A DNA stretch of 64,000 nt from Mariaggregatimicrobium sp964498785 (lineage in GTDB: Bacteria > Zhuqueibacterota > Zhuqueibacteria > Thermofontimicrobiales > Thiofontviventaceae), in assembly GCA_964498785.1 (NCBI GenBank), contig CAZCJL010000005.1, forward strand, positions 60,729 through 124,728. Direction: 5' to 3'. This document shows positions 25,631-33,405 of this stretch, piece after piece. The notes under the pieces are model-generated. The model worked only from the letters and a program-made list of their open reading frames with translations, ran no database searches and was not told where the DNA came from. Positions within the stretch are counted from its first letter, which is position 1. Each line of letters starts with the position of its first letter. The translations under genes were made by a program, and so were the position numbers.

Positions 25631-26765
25631 TCAATTTGAAGTAAAAGTAATAACCGGAAATGAGGCATGTGCCGCCGGCGCACTGGCTGCGGGTCTTAAA
25701 TTTTTTGCCGGTTATCCGATTACTCCGTCATCTGAAATTGCAGAAATTTTATCGATGGAGCTACCCAAAAATGGTGGAAAATTTATTCAAATGGAAGATG
25801 AAATCGGAGCAATGGGCGCAGTCATTGGCGCTTCGTTAGTTGGTTCTAAAGCCATGACGGCAACAAGTGGCCCCGGCTTTTCATTGAAACAGGAAAATAT
25901 TGGCTACGCGACAATGGCTGAAATTCCGTGTGTCATTGTCAATGTTATGCGTGGCGGGCCCAGCACCGGATTGCCAACGTTGCCATCACAGAGTGACGTT
26001 ATGCAAGCCCGCTGGGGGACGCACGGGGATCATCCGATTATCGCTCTGTGCCCGAACGGAGTGCGCGAAACTTACGATTTGACAATTCGGGCGTTTAATT
26101 TGACTGAAAAATATCGCGTGCCGGTGATATTATTACTCGATGAAATTATCGGGCATGTGAATGAAAAAGTCATCTTTGATTTAAATGAGAAAATTGAAGT
26201 ATGGGAACGGGAAACTCCGGATGTTCCGCCAGAGGAATATCTCCCGTATAAATTCACAGAATCGGATATTCCGCCCATGGTTAGCTTCGGAAAGGGATAT
26301 CGCTTCCACGTGACCGGGCTGGTGCACGATGAAACCGGTTTCCCAACGAATAATTCCGGGCAGATCGTGAAATTTCTAAAACGATTGAACCGGAAAGTTG
26401 ATCGTTATGCGGATGATATCATTCAGGTAGATGAAGATTTTGAACAAGGCGCCAAAATAGGAGTCTTTGCTTACGGTTCAACCTCCCGATCTACGAAAAA
26501 CGCAATCCGCATGGCAAGGGAAAAAGGGATTAAAGTTAGTTTTGTCCGCCCGTCTGTTCTGTGGCCATTCCCGCAAAAACATGTTGCCAGGCTGGCTGAA
26601 TTGTGTGACTGTATCATTGTTCCTGAAATGAATCTTGGTCAAATGGCGCATGAAGTAGAATGGGCAAGTGCCGGCAAAAGTGAAGTGATTAAAGTGAACA
26701 GAATTGATGGTGAACCAATACGGCCATCGGAAATTCTTGATGCTATAATGGAGAGAGTTAAATGA
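25614..26765 (+). CDS. korA: 2-oxoacid:ferredoxin oxidoreductase, alpha subunit
   Basis: A 383-residue pyrimidine-binding/alpha subunit. The start at 25614 has AGGGA upstream and matches the usual family N-terminus (MAQKNDQFEVKVITGNEACA); 25596 would add six residues. Typical motifs are AGYPITPSSEIAEIL-like (FFAGYPITPSSEIAE, about 31), EDEIGAMGAVIGASLVGSKA (about 64) and TATSGPGFSLKQEN. It pairs with the beta subunit for oxidative decarboxylation of a 2-oxoacid to acyl-CoA with reduction of ferredoxin, or the reverse carboxylation. Similarity in length and motifs to KorA favours 2-oxoglutarate, but a branched-chain (Vor) substrate is possible. Confidence 0.9.
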   Translation: MAQKNDQFEVKVITGNEACAAGALAAGLKFFAGYPITPSSEIAEILSMELPKNGGKFIQMEDEIGAMGAVIGASLVGSKAMTATSGPGFSLKQENIGYATMAEIPCVIVNVMRGGPSTGLPTLPSQSDVMQARWGTHGDHPIIALCPNGVRETYDLTIRAFNLTEKYRVPVILLLDEIIGHVNEKVIFDLNEKIEVWERETPDVPPEEYLPYKFTESDIPPMVSFGKGYRFHVTGLVHDETGFPTNNSGQIVKFLKRLNRKVDRYADDIIQVDEDFEQGAKIGVFAYGSTSRSTKNAIRMAREKGIKVSFVRPSVLWPFPQKHVARLAELCDCIIVPEMNLGQMAHEVEWASAGKSEVIKVNRIDGEPIRPSEILDAIMERVK

Positions 26766-27580
26766 TTGATTATAATAAGTATTTACGTTACCAAAAATTT
26801 CCGTTAATTTGGTGTCCCGGATGTGGAGATGGAATCGTTTTAAAATCTATGCTCCGAGCCATCGATAAAATCGGATTATCTAAAGACGAAATTTGTATGG
26901 TATCCGGAATCGGCTGTTCCAGTCGGTTAACCGGGTACGTTGATTTTAATACACTACATACAACGCATGGACGCGCCATTGCGTTTGCAACCGGTGTGAA
27001 AATGGCAAAACCGGAAATGACTGTAATTGTTGTTACCGGCGATGGCGACGCAACGGCAATTGGCGGTAATCATTATATTCACGCTGCGCGTCGAAATATT
27101 GATATAACGGTGATTCTTTTTAATAATAATATTTATGGAATGACCGGAGGCCAGGTTTCACCAACAACACCAATAGGTTTAAAGGCGAGTACTGCTCCGT
27201 ATGGCAATCCGGAGAATTCGTTCAATATTAGCGGGTTAGCGGAAGCTGCCGGCGCCAGTTTCGTTGCCCGGGGCACTGTACATGACGCGTTGATTCTTGA
27301 CAGATACATTGAAAAAGCAATCCGTAAAAAAGGATTTTCTGTTGTAGAAGTGATGACGCCATGTCCGACCGCTTTTGGACGTCGTAATCGTCTTGGGGAT
27401 GGAGTGGCCATGATAAAGGATTTAAAGGAACATTCTATTTCCTTAAATAAAGCGTCTAAAATGAATGAAGAAGAACTAAATGACAAAATTGTTACCGGGA
27501 TTTTGGTTGATCGAGAAAAACCAGAATATACCGAAAATTATAAAAAGCTAATTGAAAGAGTAAAGGGATTAAATTCATGA
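26762..27580 (+). CDS. korB: 2-oxoacid:ferredoxin oxidoreductase, beta subunit (ThDP-binding)
   Basis: A 272-residue subunit that binds thiamine diphosphate and one Fe-S cluster. The CPGCGDG motif (near residue 19), GIGCSSRL, and the ThDP/Mg motif GDGDATAIGGNHYIHAARRN followed by NNNIYGMTGGQVSPTTP are all present. The start codon overlaps the stop of the alpha gene and its own end overlaps the gamma gene, so the three are tightly coupled. Together with ferredoxin it links 2-oxoacid and acyl-CoA pools in an anaerobic or reductive TCA-type metabolism. Confidence 0.92.
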   Translation: MIDYNKYLRYQKFPLIWCPGCGDGIVLKSMLRAIDKIGLSKDEICMVSGIGCSSRLTGYVDFNTLHTTHGRAIAFATGVKMAKPEMTVIVVTGDGDATAIGGNHYIHAARRNIDITVILFNNNIYGMTGGQVSPTTPIGLKASTAPYGNPENSFNISGLAEAAGASFVARGTVHDALILDRYIEKAIRKKGFSVVEVMTPCPTAFGRRNRLGDGVAMIKDLKEHSISLNKASKMNEEELNDKIVTGILVDREKPEYTENYKKLIERVKGLNS

Positions 27581-28137
27581 GTTTCAGATATGAAATCCGT
27601 CTTAGTGGCGAGGGTGGGCAGGGGCTTGTTCTCGCTGGAAAGATTCTGGCAGAAGCAGCAGCAATTTATGATGATAAAAATGCAACTCAGAGCCAGTCGT
27701 ATGGACCCGAAGCCAGAGGCGGGGCCAGCCGTTCCGAAGTAATTATTTCCGATGAAGACATTGATTATCCGAAAGCTGTGAATATCGATCTTTTGCTGGC
27801 GTTTACACAAGAAGCATGCAAACGATATTATCACGATCTGAAAGATAACGGTATACTGCTTAGCGATTCAGAGGCAATTACCCAGATTCCTGAAGGGAAA
27901 TTTCAAGTATACCGTATTCCGATTATGGATATCGCCCGCAAACAGGTTGGTAAAGTAATGGTTGCAAATATCGTTGCCCTTGGAATAATTGCTTCACTGG
28001 TGCAAGTTGTTTCCGAGGAAGCATTGGAAGCCGCGATTCTTTCGCGCGTGCCAAAAGGTACGGAAAATTTAAACTTAAAAGCATTTAAAATCGGTCTGGA
28101 AACAGGGAAAAAATTACTAACTAAAACTCGCGCATAA
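27577..28137 (+). CDS. korC: 2-oxoacid:ferredoxin oxidoreductase, gamma subunit
   Basis: A 186-residue gamma subunit with the family N-terminus IRLSGEGGQGLVLAGKILAEA and the YGPEARGGASRSEVI motif (about 46-60). The gamma domain binds coenzyme A side chains and stabilises the catalytic core. It overlaps the beta gene by 4 nt and completes the delta-alpha-beta-gamma set. The next gene follows after about 50 nt, possibly in the same transcript. Confidence 0.9.
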   Translation: MSFRYEIRLSGEGGQGLVLAGKILAEAAAIYDDKNATQSQSYGPEARGGASRSEVIISDEDIDYPKAVNIDLLLAFTQEACKRYYHDLKDNGILLSDSEAITQIPEGKFQVYRIPIMDIARKQVGKVMVANIVALGIIASLVQVVSEEALEAAILSRVPKGTENLNLKAFKIGLETGKKLLTKTRA

Positions 28138-28187
28138 GGTGCTGAAATTCGAATCATTCACTTTCAGACTGACGAAAACATAAATAC

Positions 28188-31142
28188 ATGCAACGACAGT
28201 TTAACAGATTAAAAGATCGGGTAAGTACGCTCAGTAACCATCACCAAAAATTTATCCGAATGATTGAAAAATATGGTGAGTTACTGATAGAACGACTCGA
28301 AGAAATGGGGAGGATTGATAAAGTCCATCTTTGGAAAAGTGCATATAATCTGTCCGAAGAAATGGATATTATCGCAGAAGTCGCTAGAGATGAAAAAGAA
28401 AAAAGTATTTTCCTGGGATGTTACTATGCTTTTCAAATTCTCCACATGAATTTAAGCTCTGTCGATGTTCTCAGGTGGAACCTTACCCGAACAGAAAATA
28501 AAAGCCCCGTTTACAAACAATTCATGCTTGATGTTGGCAGACAATTTCGGCTGTTGACATCTACCTACATGAACAAAATTATTGACTCCCATTTTGTCCC
28601 TGAAAACGATTTCGAATATACCATTTCCAGTGTCGGAAGCCTCGCACACCAGGATGACCTGGATATTGGCATTATTGATAATGGATCACATCAGCGCGAT
28701 GAATTTAATAAAGTAATTGGAAAATTACGCAATGAAATGCTGAAATGGGCGCTGGAAATGCATCTGTATCTTTCGGAACATGTGGGTGAACAAACGTTTT
28801 CCGCTTCAATTAGTGAGTACCGAGACCTTCTTGATAATGAGATCGGCGATTTTGTTATCATTAGTGAAATGTTAATGGCTGTGCCCATTTTGGGAAGTAA
28901 CCGCTTGTTTTATGAGTTTGTCCGAAAAGTAATCCGGCGCTATTATTATCATCCGAACCGGGATAATATTTATCATGAAGGGTATATTCGCTCAATTATC
29001 GGCGAGGTTCGCTCGTTGTTAAGTCGCAAAATTCATGAAGATATGCTCCATTTAAAAAATGATGGTTTACGCATGTTGCTGGGAGTTATCCTGGCCGGTC
29101 GTACGATTTTCCGTATCTATCACGGAAATCGGTGGGATGTCCTTGCGGTATTAATGCAGCGTGACAAAGAGCGAAAGGATTTATACAAGGAACTGGAAAA
29201 CGCAATTACCTTTTTAGAAGTCTTTCGCCATCTTTATCAACTTTTTGTTGCCCAGGAAGAAGAAATTTACCTCGATGATCCCAATGTTTTCGAGCAGATG
29301 GAAATTGTGGCCAACACACTAGGTTATAAAGATTTTGGCGCGATTAAAGCCTGGGACCATTTGCTGATTCATTATCATGAAATCGTTCAGCAATCAAAAG
29401 AAGTGTCCAGCCGTTTATTGGACGGGGTGACACAACATCTAAAATCAATTACTATCTTTAATCCGATGATTAAAGGAACGTATGAAAAAGATCCGTATCG
29501 AAGTTATCCGGGCAATATTGCGATCGATTTTTTAAGAAAATCAGCCTTTTTTAAAGATAGCGAATTTTGGGATGATGTGCTGGAAGCTATAGCCGATGAA
29601 AAAAGCCATGTGCTCGTTAACTTTATTAATGATGTGTGCAAATTAAAACAACGCCACCAGGATTTAATCATTCGAAAATATAGCGAGAGCTCGAAAAGGT
29701 CTATCTATACAATGATTAATTTTCTGGTGCAGCTTTCCAAAAACAAACGTAAATACAATTGTGAAGGGCTGTTCATAAAATTCAATAACGCGTTTTTAGA
29801 GCAAATTTCAAAATCAGATGATCGTAGTATTCAAATTACAAAGGTATTTAATCAGGTTCCTCGATTGATTAATGATTATTTGCTCACTTTGGACGCGAAA
29901 AATCAACGTCGTTTTATGGGACTCCTCGACGGCGAATTATGGTCCAATGAGGAATTGGCTTCTAAAGAACGATTGGAATACTTATGCAAATTGCACTTTA
30001 GTAACAGCCACTATTTTAAGCGATTCTTCGTTCGAGTCATCGGGAACTATCCTGAATATATTCAATATTTGCAGGATGTGATTGCACTGGAACAAATCGC
30101 CAAAGGTTTTTTAGGAAGTGTGGATAGTGTTCAACCTTTTAAAGAGAAAAAGAAACAGTTGGGGCATTATTATGATCTCGAATTTTTAAGAATTGGTCTT
30201 GAAACAATTCACGGAGCGTCGATCGAAAAAATTAATGCAGAGTTTACTGAATTTTCCGACACATATATTCAATCATTATTTGATATTTGTAAAAAAAGCG
30301 TTGATGAACATATCGGCAGAAAAATTTCAACAAAAGATTTGTTTGCGATTTATGTCGCCGGTGGTCACGCCCGGGAACAAGCATTTGATGATGATTATGA
30401 TATCATTATGTTTTTGAATGATACGGATGATGAAATCAAAGAGTATGTCACAAAAATTGTGATGAAGATGAACGCCGAAATTATTAAGCGGGGAATTATG
30501 CCGCATTATCGATTTGCAAATATTTTCGGTGAATTCGTTACTTTGCTTCACGATTTGGATGACTATTTTAATGGCAAGGATGAAGATACATTTATTGATA
30601 AATCTCAAATTCTCGGCGCCCGAATGATTGTTGGCAGCACAAAGTTTGAAAAATCTTTTGAAAAGCGTATTGTGAAGCCGCATATTTTCGATAAACGGGA
30701 AAAATATATTCAGCAGATGATCGCGGAAATTGAAAGTCGTCACCAGCATAGTCAAAAAAATGCAGCAGGTTATGCAAATATCAAGGAAACTGCCGGTGGG
30801 CTTCGCGATATCGAAATGGTGTTGCTAATTTATAAAGCAAAATACAAATTACGTGAACCAATTAACCGGAAGTTAGTTGAAAGTATTTGTAAAATCGATC
30901 CGTGCGATGAGTTGGGTTTATTGATTAGCGCATCGAATTTTCTTAAAAATTTACGTGACCTTTATCGACTCACTGTGGCCGCAGAAGATGAGCTTAATTT
31001 TGATTATCTGGATCGGGTCGCGCATATTATGGGTTTTGAGAATTCTCGAAAACAATCTGCCGCCCAAAAATTGAAAGAAAAATATATAGAGTGGACGAAC
31101 AACGTCAGCAAGTCGATCAACAGACTCATCGAAAATATATGA
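28188..31142 (+). CDS. GlnD-like protein with two nucleotidyltransferase-type cores
   Basis: A 984-residue cytoplasmic protein of unknown function. The C-terminal third has a GlnD/DUF294-like nucleotidyltransferase core, AGGHAREQAFDDDYDIIMFL (about 722-741), followed by the GlnD-type signature NIKETAGGLRDIEMVLLIY (about 864-882). A second, divergent core-like motif, SSVGSLAHQDDLDIGIID (about 146-163), lies near the N-terminus with the same G-S then D-x-D spacing. No HD hydrolase or ACT domains are seen, unlike true PII uridylyltransferase (GlnD), and no PII gene is nearby. The middle (about 250-690) is helical. Family members transfer nucleotides to proteins. It lies between the oxidoreductase operon and folE2. 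Target unknown; a regulatory nucleotidyltransferase is the best guess. Confidence 0.6.
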   Translation: MQRQFNRLKDRVSTLSNHHQKFIRMIEKYGELLIERLEEMGRIDKVHLWKSAYNLSEEMDIIAEVARDEKEKSIFLGCYYAFQILHMNLSSVDVLRWNLTRTENKSPVYKQFMLDVGRQFRLLTSTYMNKIIDSHFVPENDFEYTISSVGSLAHQDDLDIGIIDNGSHQRDEFNKVIGKLRNEMLKWALEMHLYLSEHVGEQTFSASISEYRDLLDNEIGDFVIISEMLMAVPILGSNRLFYEFVRKVIRRYYYHPNRDNIYHEGYIRSIIGEVRSLLSRKIHEDMLHLKNDGLRMLLGVILAGRTIFRIYHGNRWDVLAVLMQRDKERKDLYKELENAITFLEVFRHLYQLFVAQEEEIYLDDPNVFEQMEIVANTLGYKDFGAIKAWDHLLIHYHEIVQQSKEVSSRLLDGVTQHLKSITIFNPMIKGTYEKDPYRSYPGNIAIDFLRKSAFFKDSEFWDDVLEAIADEKSHVLVNFINDVCKLKQRHQDLIIRKYSESSKRSIYTMINFLVQLSKNKRKYNCEGLFIKFNNAFLEQISKSDDRSIQITKVFNQVPRLINDYLLTLDAKNQRRFMGLLDGELWSNEELASKERLEYLCKLHFSNSHYFKRFFVRVIGNYPEYIQYLQDVIALEQIAKGFLGSVDSVQPFKEKKKQLGHYYDLEFLRIGLETIHGASIEKINAEFTEFSDTYIQSLFDICKKSVDEHIGRKISTKDLFAIYVAGGHAREQAFDDDYDIIMFLNDTDDEIKEYVTKIVMKMNAEIIKRGIMPHYRFANIFGEFVTLLHDLDDYFNGKDEDTFIDKSQILGARMIVGSTKFEKSFEKRIVKPHIFDKREKYIQQMIAEIESRHQHSQKNAAGYANIKETAGGLRDIEMVLLIYKAKYKLREPINRKLVESICKIDPCDELGLLISASNFLKNLRDLYRLTVAAEDELNFDYLDRVAHIMGFENSRKQSAAQKLKEKYIEWTNNVSKSINRLIENI

Positions 31143-31163
31143 TTATGAGAAGGAGTAATATGA

Positions 31164-31928
31164 ATGAGAGATGTACAGAATGAAATTGATTATCGGAATT
31201 TGGAAATTGATAAAGTTGGTGTGAAGAATTTGCGTTATCCGATTGTTTTGTTGGACAAATATAATGATAAACAACATACAGTTGCAACGATAAATATGTC
31301 GGTGAATTTACCGAATCGTTTTCGGGGGACACACATGAGCCGGTTTATTGAGGTATTAAACAGACACCGCCGGGAAATTGATATTCACCGCATGGGTGAT
31401 ATCATGAAAGAAATGAAAAAGGTATTAAATGCGGAATCAGCCCATCTGGAACTTGAGTTTCCATACTTTATTGAAAAAGAAGCACCCGTATCCGGGGCAA
31501 AATCATTGATGGAATATCAGTGCAAAATCGTGGGATCACTGAATGATAAAATAACCATGACATTGGGAGTATCGGTTCCCGTTATTACGCTTTGTCCGTG
31601 TTCCAAAGAAATCTCGGACTATGGCGCGCATAATCAGCGCGGAGAAATTTCAGTATTACTTCGGTTCAAAGGATTTTTATGGATTGAAGATGTCATTGAA
31701 ATGGTTGAAAATTGTGGGTCAGGCAAGATTTATTCTTTGCTTAAACGAGAGGATGAAAAATACATTACCGAGCGCACGTATGAAAATCCCAATTTCGTGG
31801 AAGATGTGGTCCGCAATGTTGCTGAGAAACTAAATAAAAACGAAAACATTACCTGGTATCAGGTGGATGTTGTCAGTTTTGAAAGCATTCACAATCATGA
31901 TGCGTATGCTTCGATTGTGAAGAATTAG
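31164..31928 (+). CDS. folE2: GTP cyclohydrolase IB (FolE2)
   Basis: A 254-residue enzyme of the FolE2/MptA type. It converts GTP to 7,8-dihydroneopterin triphosphate, the first step of folate and queuosine/7-deazaguanine synthesis. Key motifs are HLELEFPYFIEKEAPVSG (about 93-110) and TLCPCSKEISDYGAHNQRG (about 141-159), which hold the catalytic Cys and metal ligands. Unlike FolE it does not depend strictly on zinc. AAGGAG precedes the ATG at 31164 by 8 nt. It starts 21 nt after the GlnD-like gene, suggesting one transcript. Confidence 0.92.
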   Translation: MRDVQNEIDYRNLEIDKVGVKNLRYPIVLLDKYNDKQHTVATINMSVNLPNRFRGTHMSRFIEVLNRHRREIDIHRMGDIMKEMKKVLNAESAHLELEFPYFIEKEAPVSGAKSLMEYQCKIVGSLNDKITMTLGVSVPVITLCPCSKEISDYGAHNQRGEISVLLRFKGFLWIEDVIEMVENCGSGKIYSLLKREDEKYITERTYENPNFVEDVVRNVAEKLNKNENITWYQVDVVSFESIHNHDAYASIVKN

Positions 31929-31993
31929 CGGCAGGCAAGCTGCAATTAATAATTAAAAATGAAAAACTCATAGAATCGATCAGAAAATTTTCT

Positions 31994-32026
31994 ACCCTTG
32001 CGAAGGTTTGAAACCTTTGCAAGGGT
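31994..32026. repeat. 33-nt palindrome, class B, copy 1
   Basis: ACCCTTGCGAAGGTTT (31994-32009), central G, AAACCTTTGCAAGGGT (32011-32026), one G-T pair, then TTTTT. It lies 65 nt after the folE2 stop. The core CGAAG...CTT(C/T)G is shared with class A. Confidence 0.85.
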
Positions 32027-32044
32027 TTTTCAAATATGTATTTC

Positions 32045-32068
32045 GTGCAATCGATAAAGCGATTGCAC
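32045..32068. repeat. 24-nt hairpin, class D, copy 1
   Basis: GTGCAATCG (32045-32053), loop ATAAAG, CGATTGCAC (32060-32068). It lies 18 nt after a class B palindrome and just before ndk. A hairpin of the same 24-nt size (GTGAAATC...GATTTCAC) accompanies the other class B copy. Confidence 0.6.
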
Positions 32069-32104
32069 TCCGGATTTAATCTTATTAAAACAGGAGAATT
32101 GAAC

Positions 32105-32533
32105 ATGGAAAGAACGTTAGCGATTCTGAAACCGGATTGCGTCAGGAAAAATCTTATTGGAAAAGTAATAAAACGAATGGAAGCAGAAGGCTTCAAAATT
32201 GTTGCAATGAAAATGGTGAAACTGAACTCACGAACAGCAGGTGAATTTTATGCAGTACACAAAGAACGCCCATTCTTTTACGATCTCGTATCATTTATGA
32301 CCTCCGGCCCCTGCGTGCCCATGGTGCTGGAAAAAGAAAACGCAATTCAGGATTTCCGTACATTCATCGGCGCCACCGATCCGGTACAGGCTGGCGAAGG
32401 CACGATCCGCAAGTTGTACGCGGACAGCAAGGAACAAAACATCGTCCACGGCTCCGATGCCCCGGAAACCGCAAAATTCGAGATCGGCCATTTTTTCTCG
32501 AATGCTGAGTTGGTGGATAATTGGGGGGAGTAA
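32105..32533 (+). CDS. ndk: Nucleoside-diphosphate kinase
   Basis: A 142-residue housekeeping enzyme that transfers the gamma phosphate of ATP to NDPs. It starts ERTLAILKPDCVRKNLIGK, contains FIGATDPVQAGEGTIRKLYA and the active-site His at about residue 115 in NIVHGSDAPETA. The ATG at 32105 follows AGGAGA with good spacing; an upstream in-frame ATG at 32036 lies inside the repeat region and is not used. Length matches the family. It precedes a strong terminator. Confidence 0.95.
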   Translation: MERTLAILKPDCVRKNLIGKVIKRMEAEGFKIVAMKMVKLNSRTAGEFYAVHKERPFFYDLVSFMTSGPCVPMVLEKENAIQDFRTFIGATDPVQAGEGTIRKLYADSKEQNIVHGSDAPETAKFEIGHFFSNAELVDNWGE

Positions 32534-32548
32534 CTGATCTAATAAAAA

Positions 32549-32590
32549 GCCCTTGAGATTCAAACATGTTCTCAAGGGCAATACTTTTCC
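32549..32590 (+). terminator. Intrinsic terminator after ndk
   Basis: Perfect 10-bp stem GCCCTTGAGA (32549-32558) with TCTCAAGGGC (32570-32579), followed by AATACTTTT. It sits 15 nt after the ndk stop and also faces the end of the convergent FKBP gene. Confidence 0.8.
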
Positions 32591-32632
32591 AATATGAACC
32601 TGACCGAGCAATTATTACTTTTCGTTATGGCA

Positions 32633-33073
32633 TTAATTTGATTCTTTTTGAATTTCAACCATTGTCACTTCAAAGGTCAAGTCTTTGCCTGCCAGCGGAT
32701 GGTTGCCGTCCAGCGTCACTTTATCGTCTGTTAAATTTGTGACAACCACATTTAACGCCTGTCCTTCATTGGATCGTAATTGCAGCGGTAATCCGACTTC
32801 CAGCTTGATATCTGCCGGAACCTGATCACGATTCACTTCATATATCAGATCATCTGTTAGCTGACCATAAGCGTTATCCGCATCAATATGTAATTTCTTT
32901 TTTTCCGATTTTTTCATTCCAATGACACCGTTTTCAAAACCCGGGATTACCTGGTTTTCTCCGATGGTAAAAGACAACGGCTCACGTCCTTCGGATGAAT
33001 CAAAAACAGTACCATCTGAAAGTTGACCCTCATAATGAACTTTAACCGTGTCGTTTTTTTCAGCTACTTGCAT
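32633..33073 (-). CDS. slyD: FKBP-type peptidyl-prolyl isomerase, SlyD-like
   Basis: A 146-residue SlyD-type isomerase/chaperone. It shows VKVHYEGQLSDGTVFDSS (about 11-28), the FKBP core LSFTIGENQVIPGFENGVIG, an inserted-in-flap domain (about 70-120) and a returning FKBP strand LTFEVTMVEIQ. The His/Cys-rich metal-binding tail of E. coli SlyD is absent, which is common in other phyla. It accelerates proline isomerisation and binds unfolded chains in the cytoplasm. AAGGAG lies before the start on the minus strand. It converges with ndk. Confidence 0.9.
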   Translation of the reverse strand: MQVAEKNDTVKVHYEGQLSDGTVFDSSEGREPLSFTIGENQVIPGFENGVIGMKKSEKKKLHIDADNAYGQLTDDLIYEVNRDQVPADIKLEVGLPLQLRSNEGQALNVVVTNLTDDKVTLDGNHPLAGKDLTFEVTMVEIQKESN

Positions 33074-33111
33074 TTTAACTCCTTCAATTATTGTGTTTCA
33101 TCGATTTCTAT

Positions 33112-33157
33112 ATAATAAAAAAGCCGGGATATTTATAAAAGATAACCTCCCGGCTAT
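33112..33157 (-). promoter_or_regulatory. Minus-strand terminator-like hairpin upstream of the FKBP gene (possible attenuator)
   Basis: AGCCGGGA (33122-33129) pairs with TCCCGGCT (33148-33155). Read on the minus strand the hairpin is followed by six T residues, the form of an intrinsic terminator. It lies about 48 nt upstream of the slyD start on the same strand, and no minus-strand gene lies beyond it. It may attenuate slyD or block antisense transcription. The rest of 33158-33405 is AT-rich and holds the promoter region of the receptor gene. Confidence 0.45.
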
Positions 33158-33405
33158 TCAATTATCGTCGCGATTTTAACTGTATGTTCAATATAATTGT
33201 TTAAATTATAAATGTCAAGCCATTTAAAAATAAATTTTATAAAATATTTTGAATATTTTAATGAATGAAATATTATTCTTGCTGTTTATCTGTCATAATT
33301 GTCATTCGCCGATTTATATGATGGTTTACGGAAATCGGATTGATAATTTATCCGTATTTTTGTATTTTCGGGATGTCGTTTTCAATCAAACGTAAAAGGA
33401 AAGAA

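Noticed and set aside
28188..31142. True PII uridylyltransferase glnD.
   Set aside because: Missing HD and ACT domains, and an extra N-terminal core; only the core and GGLRD signature are shared.
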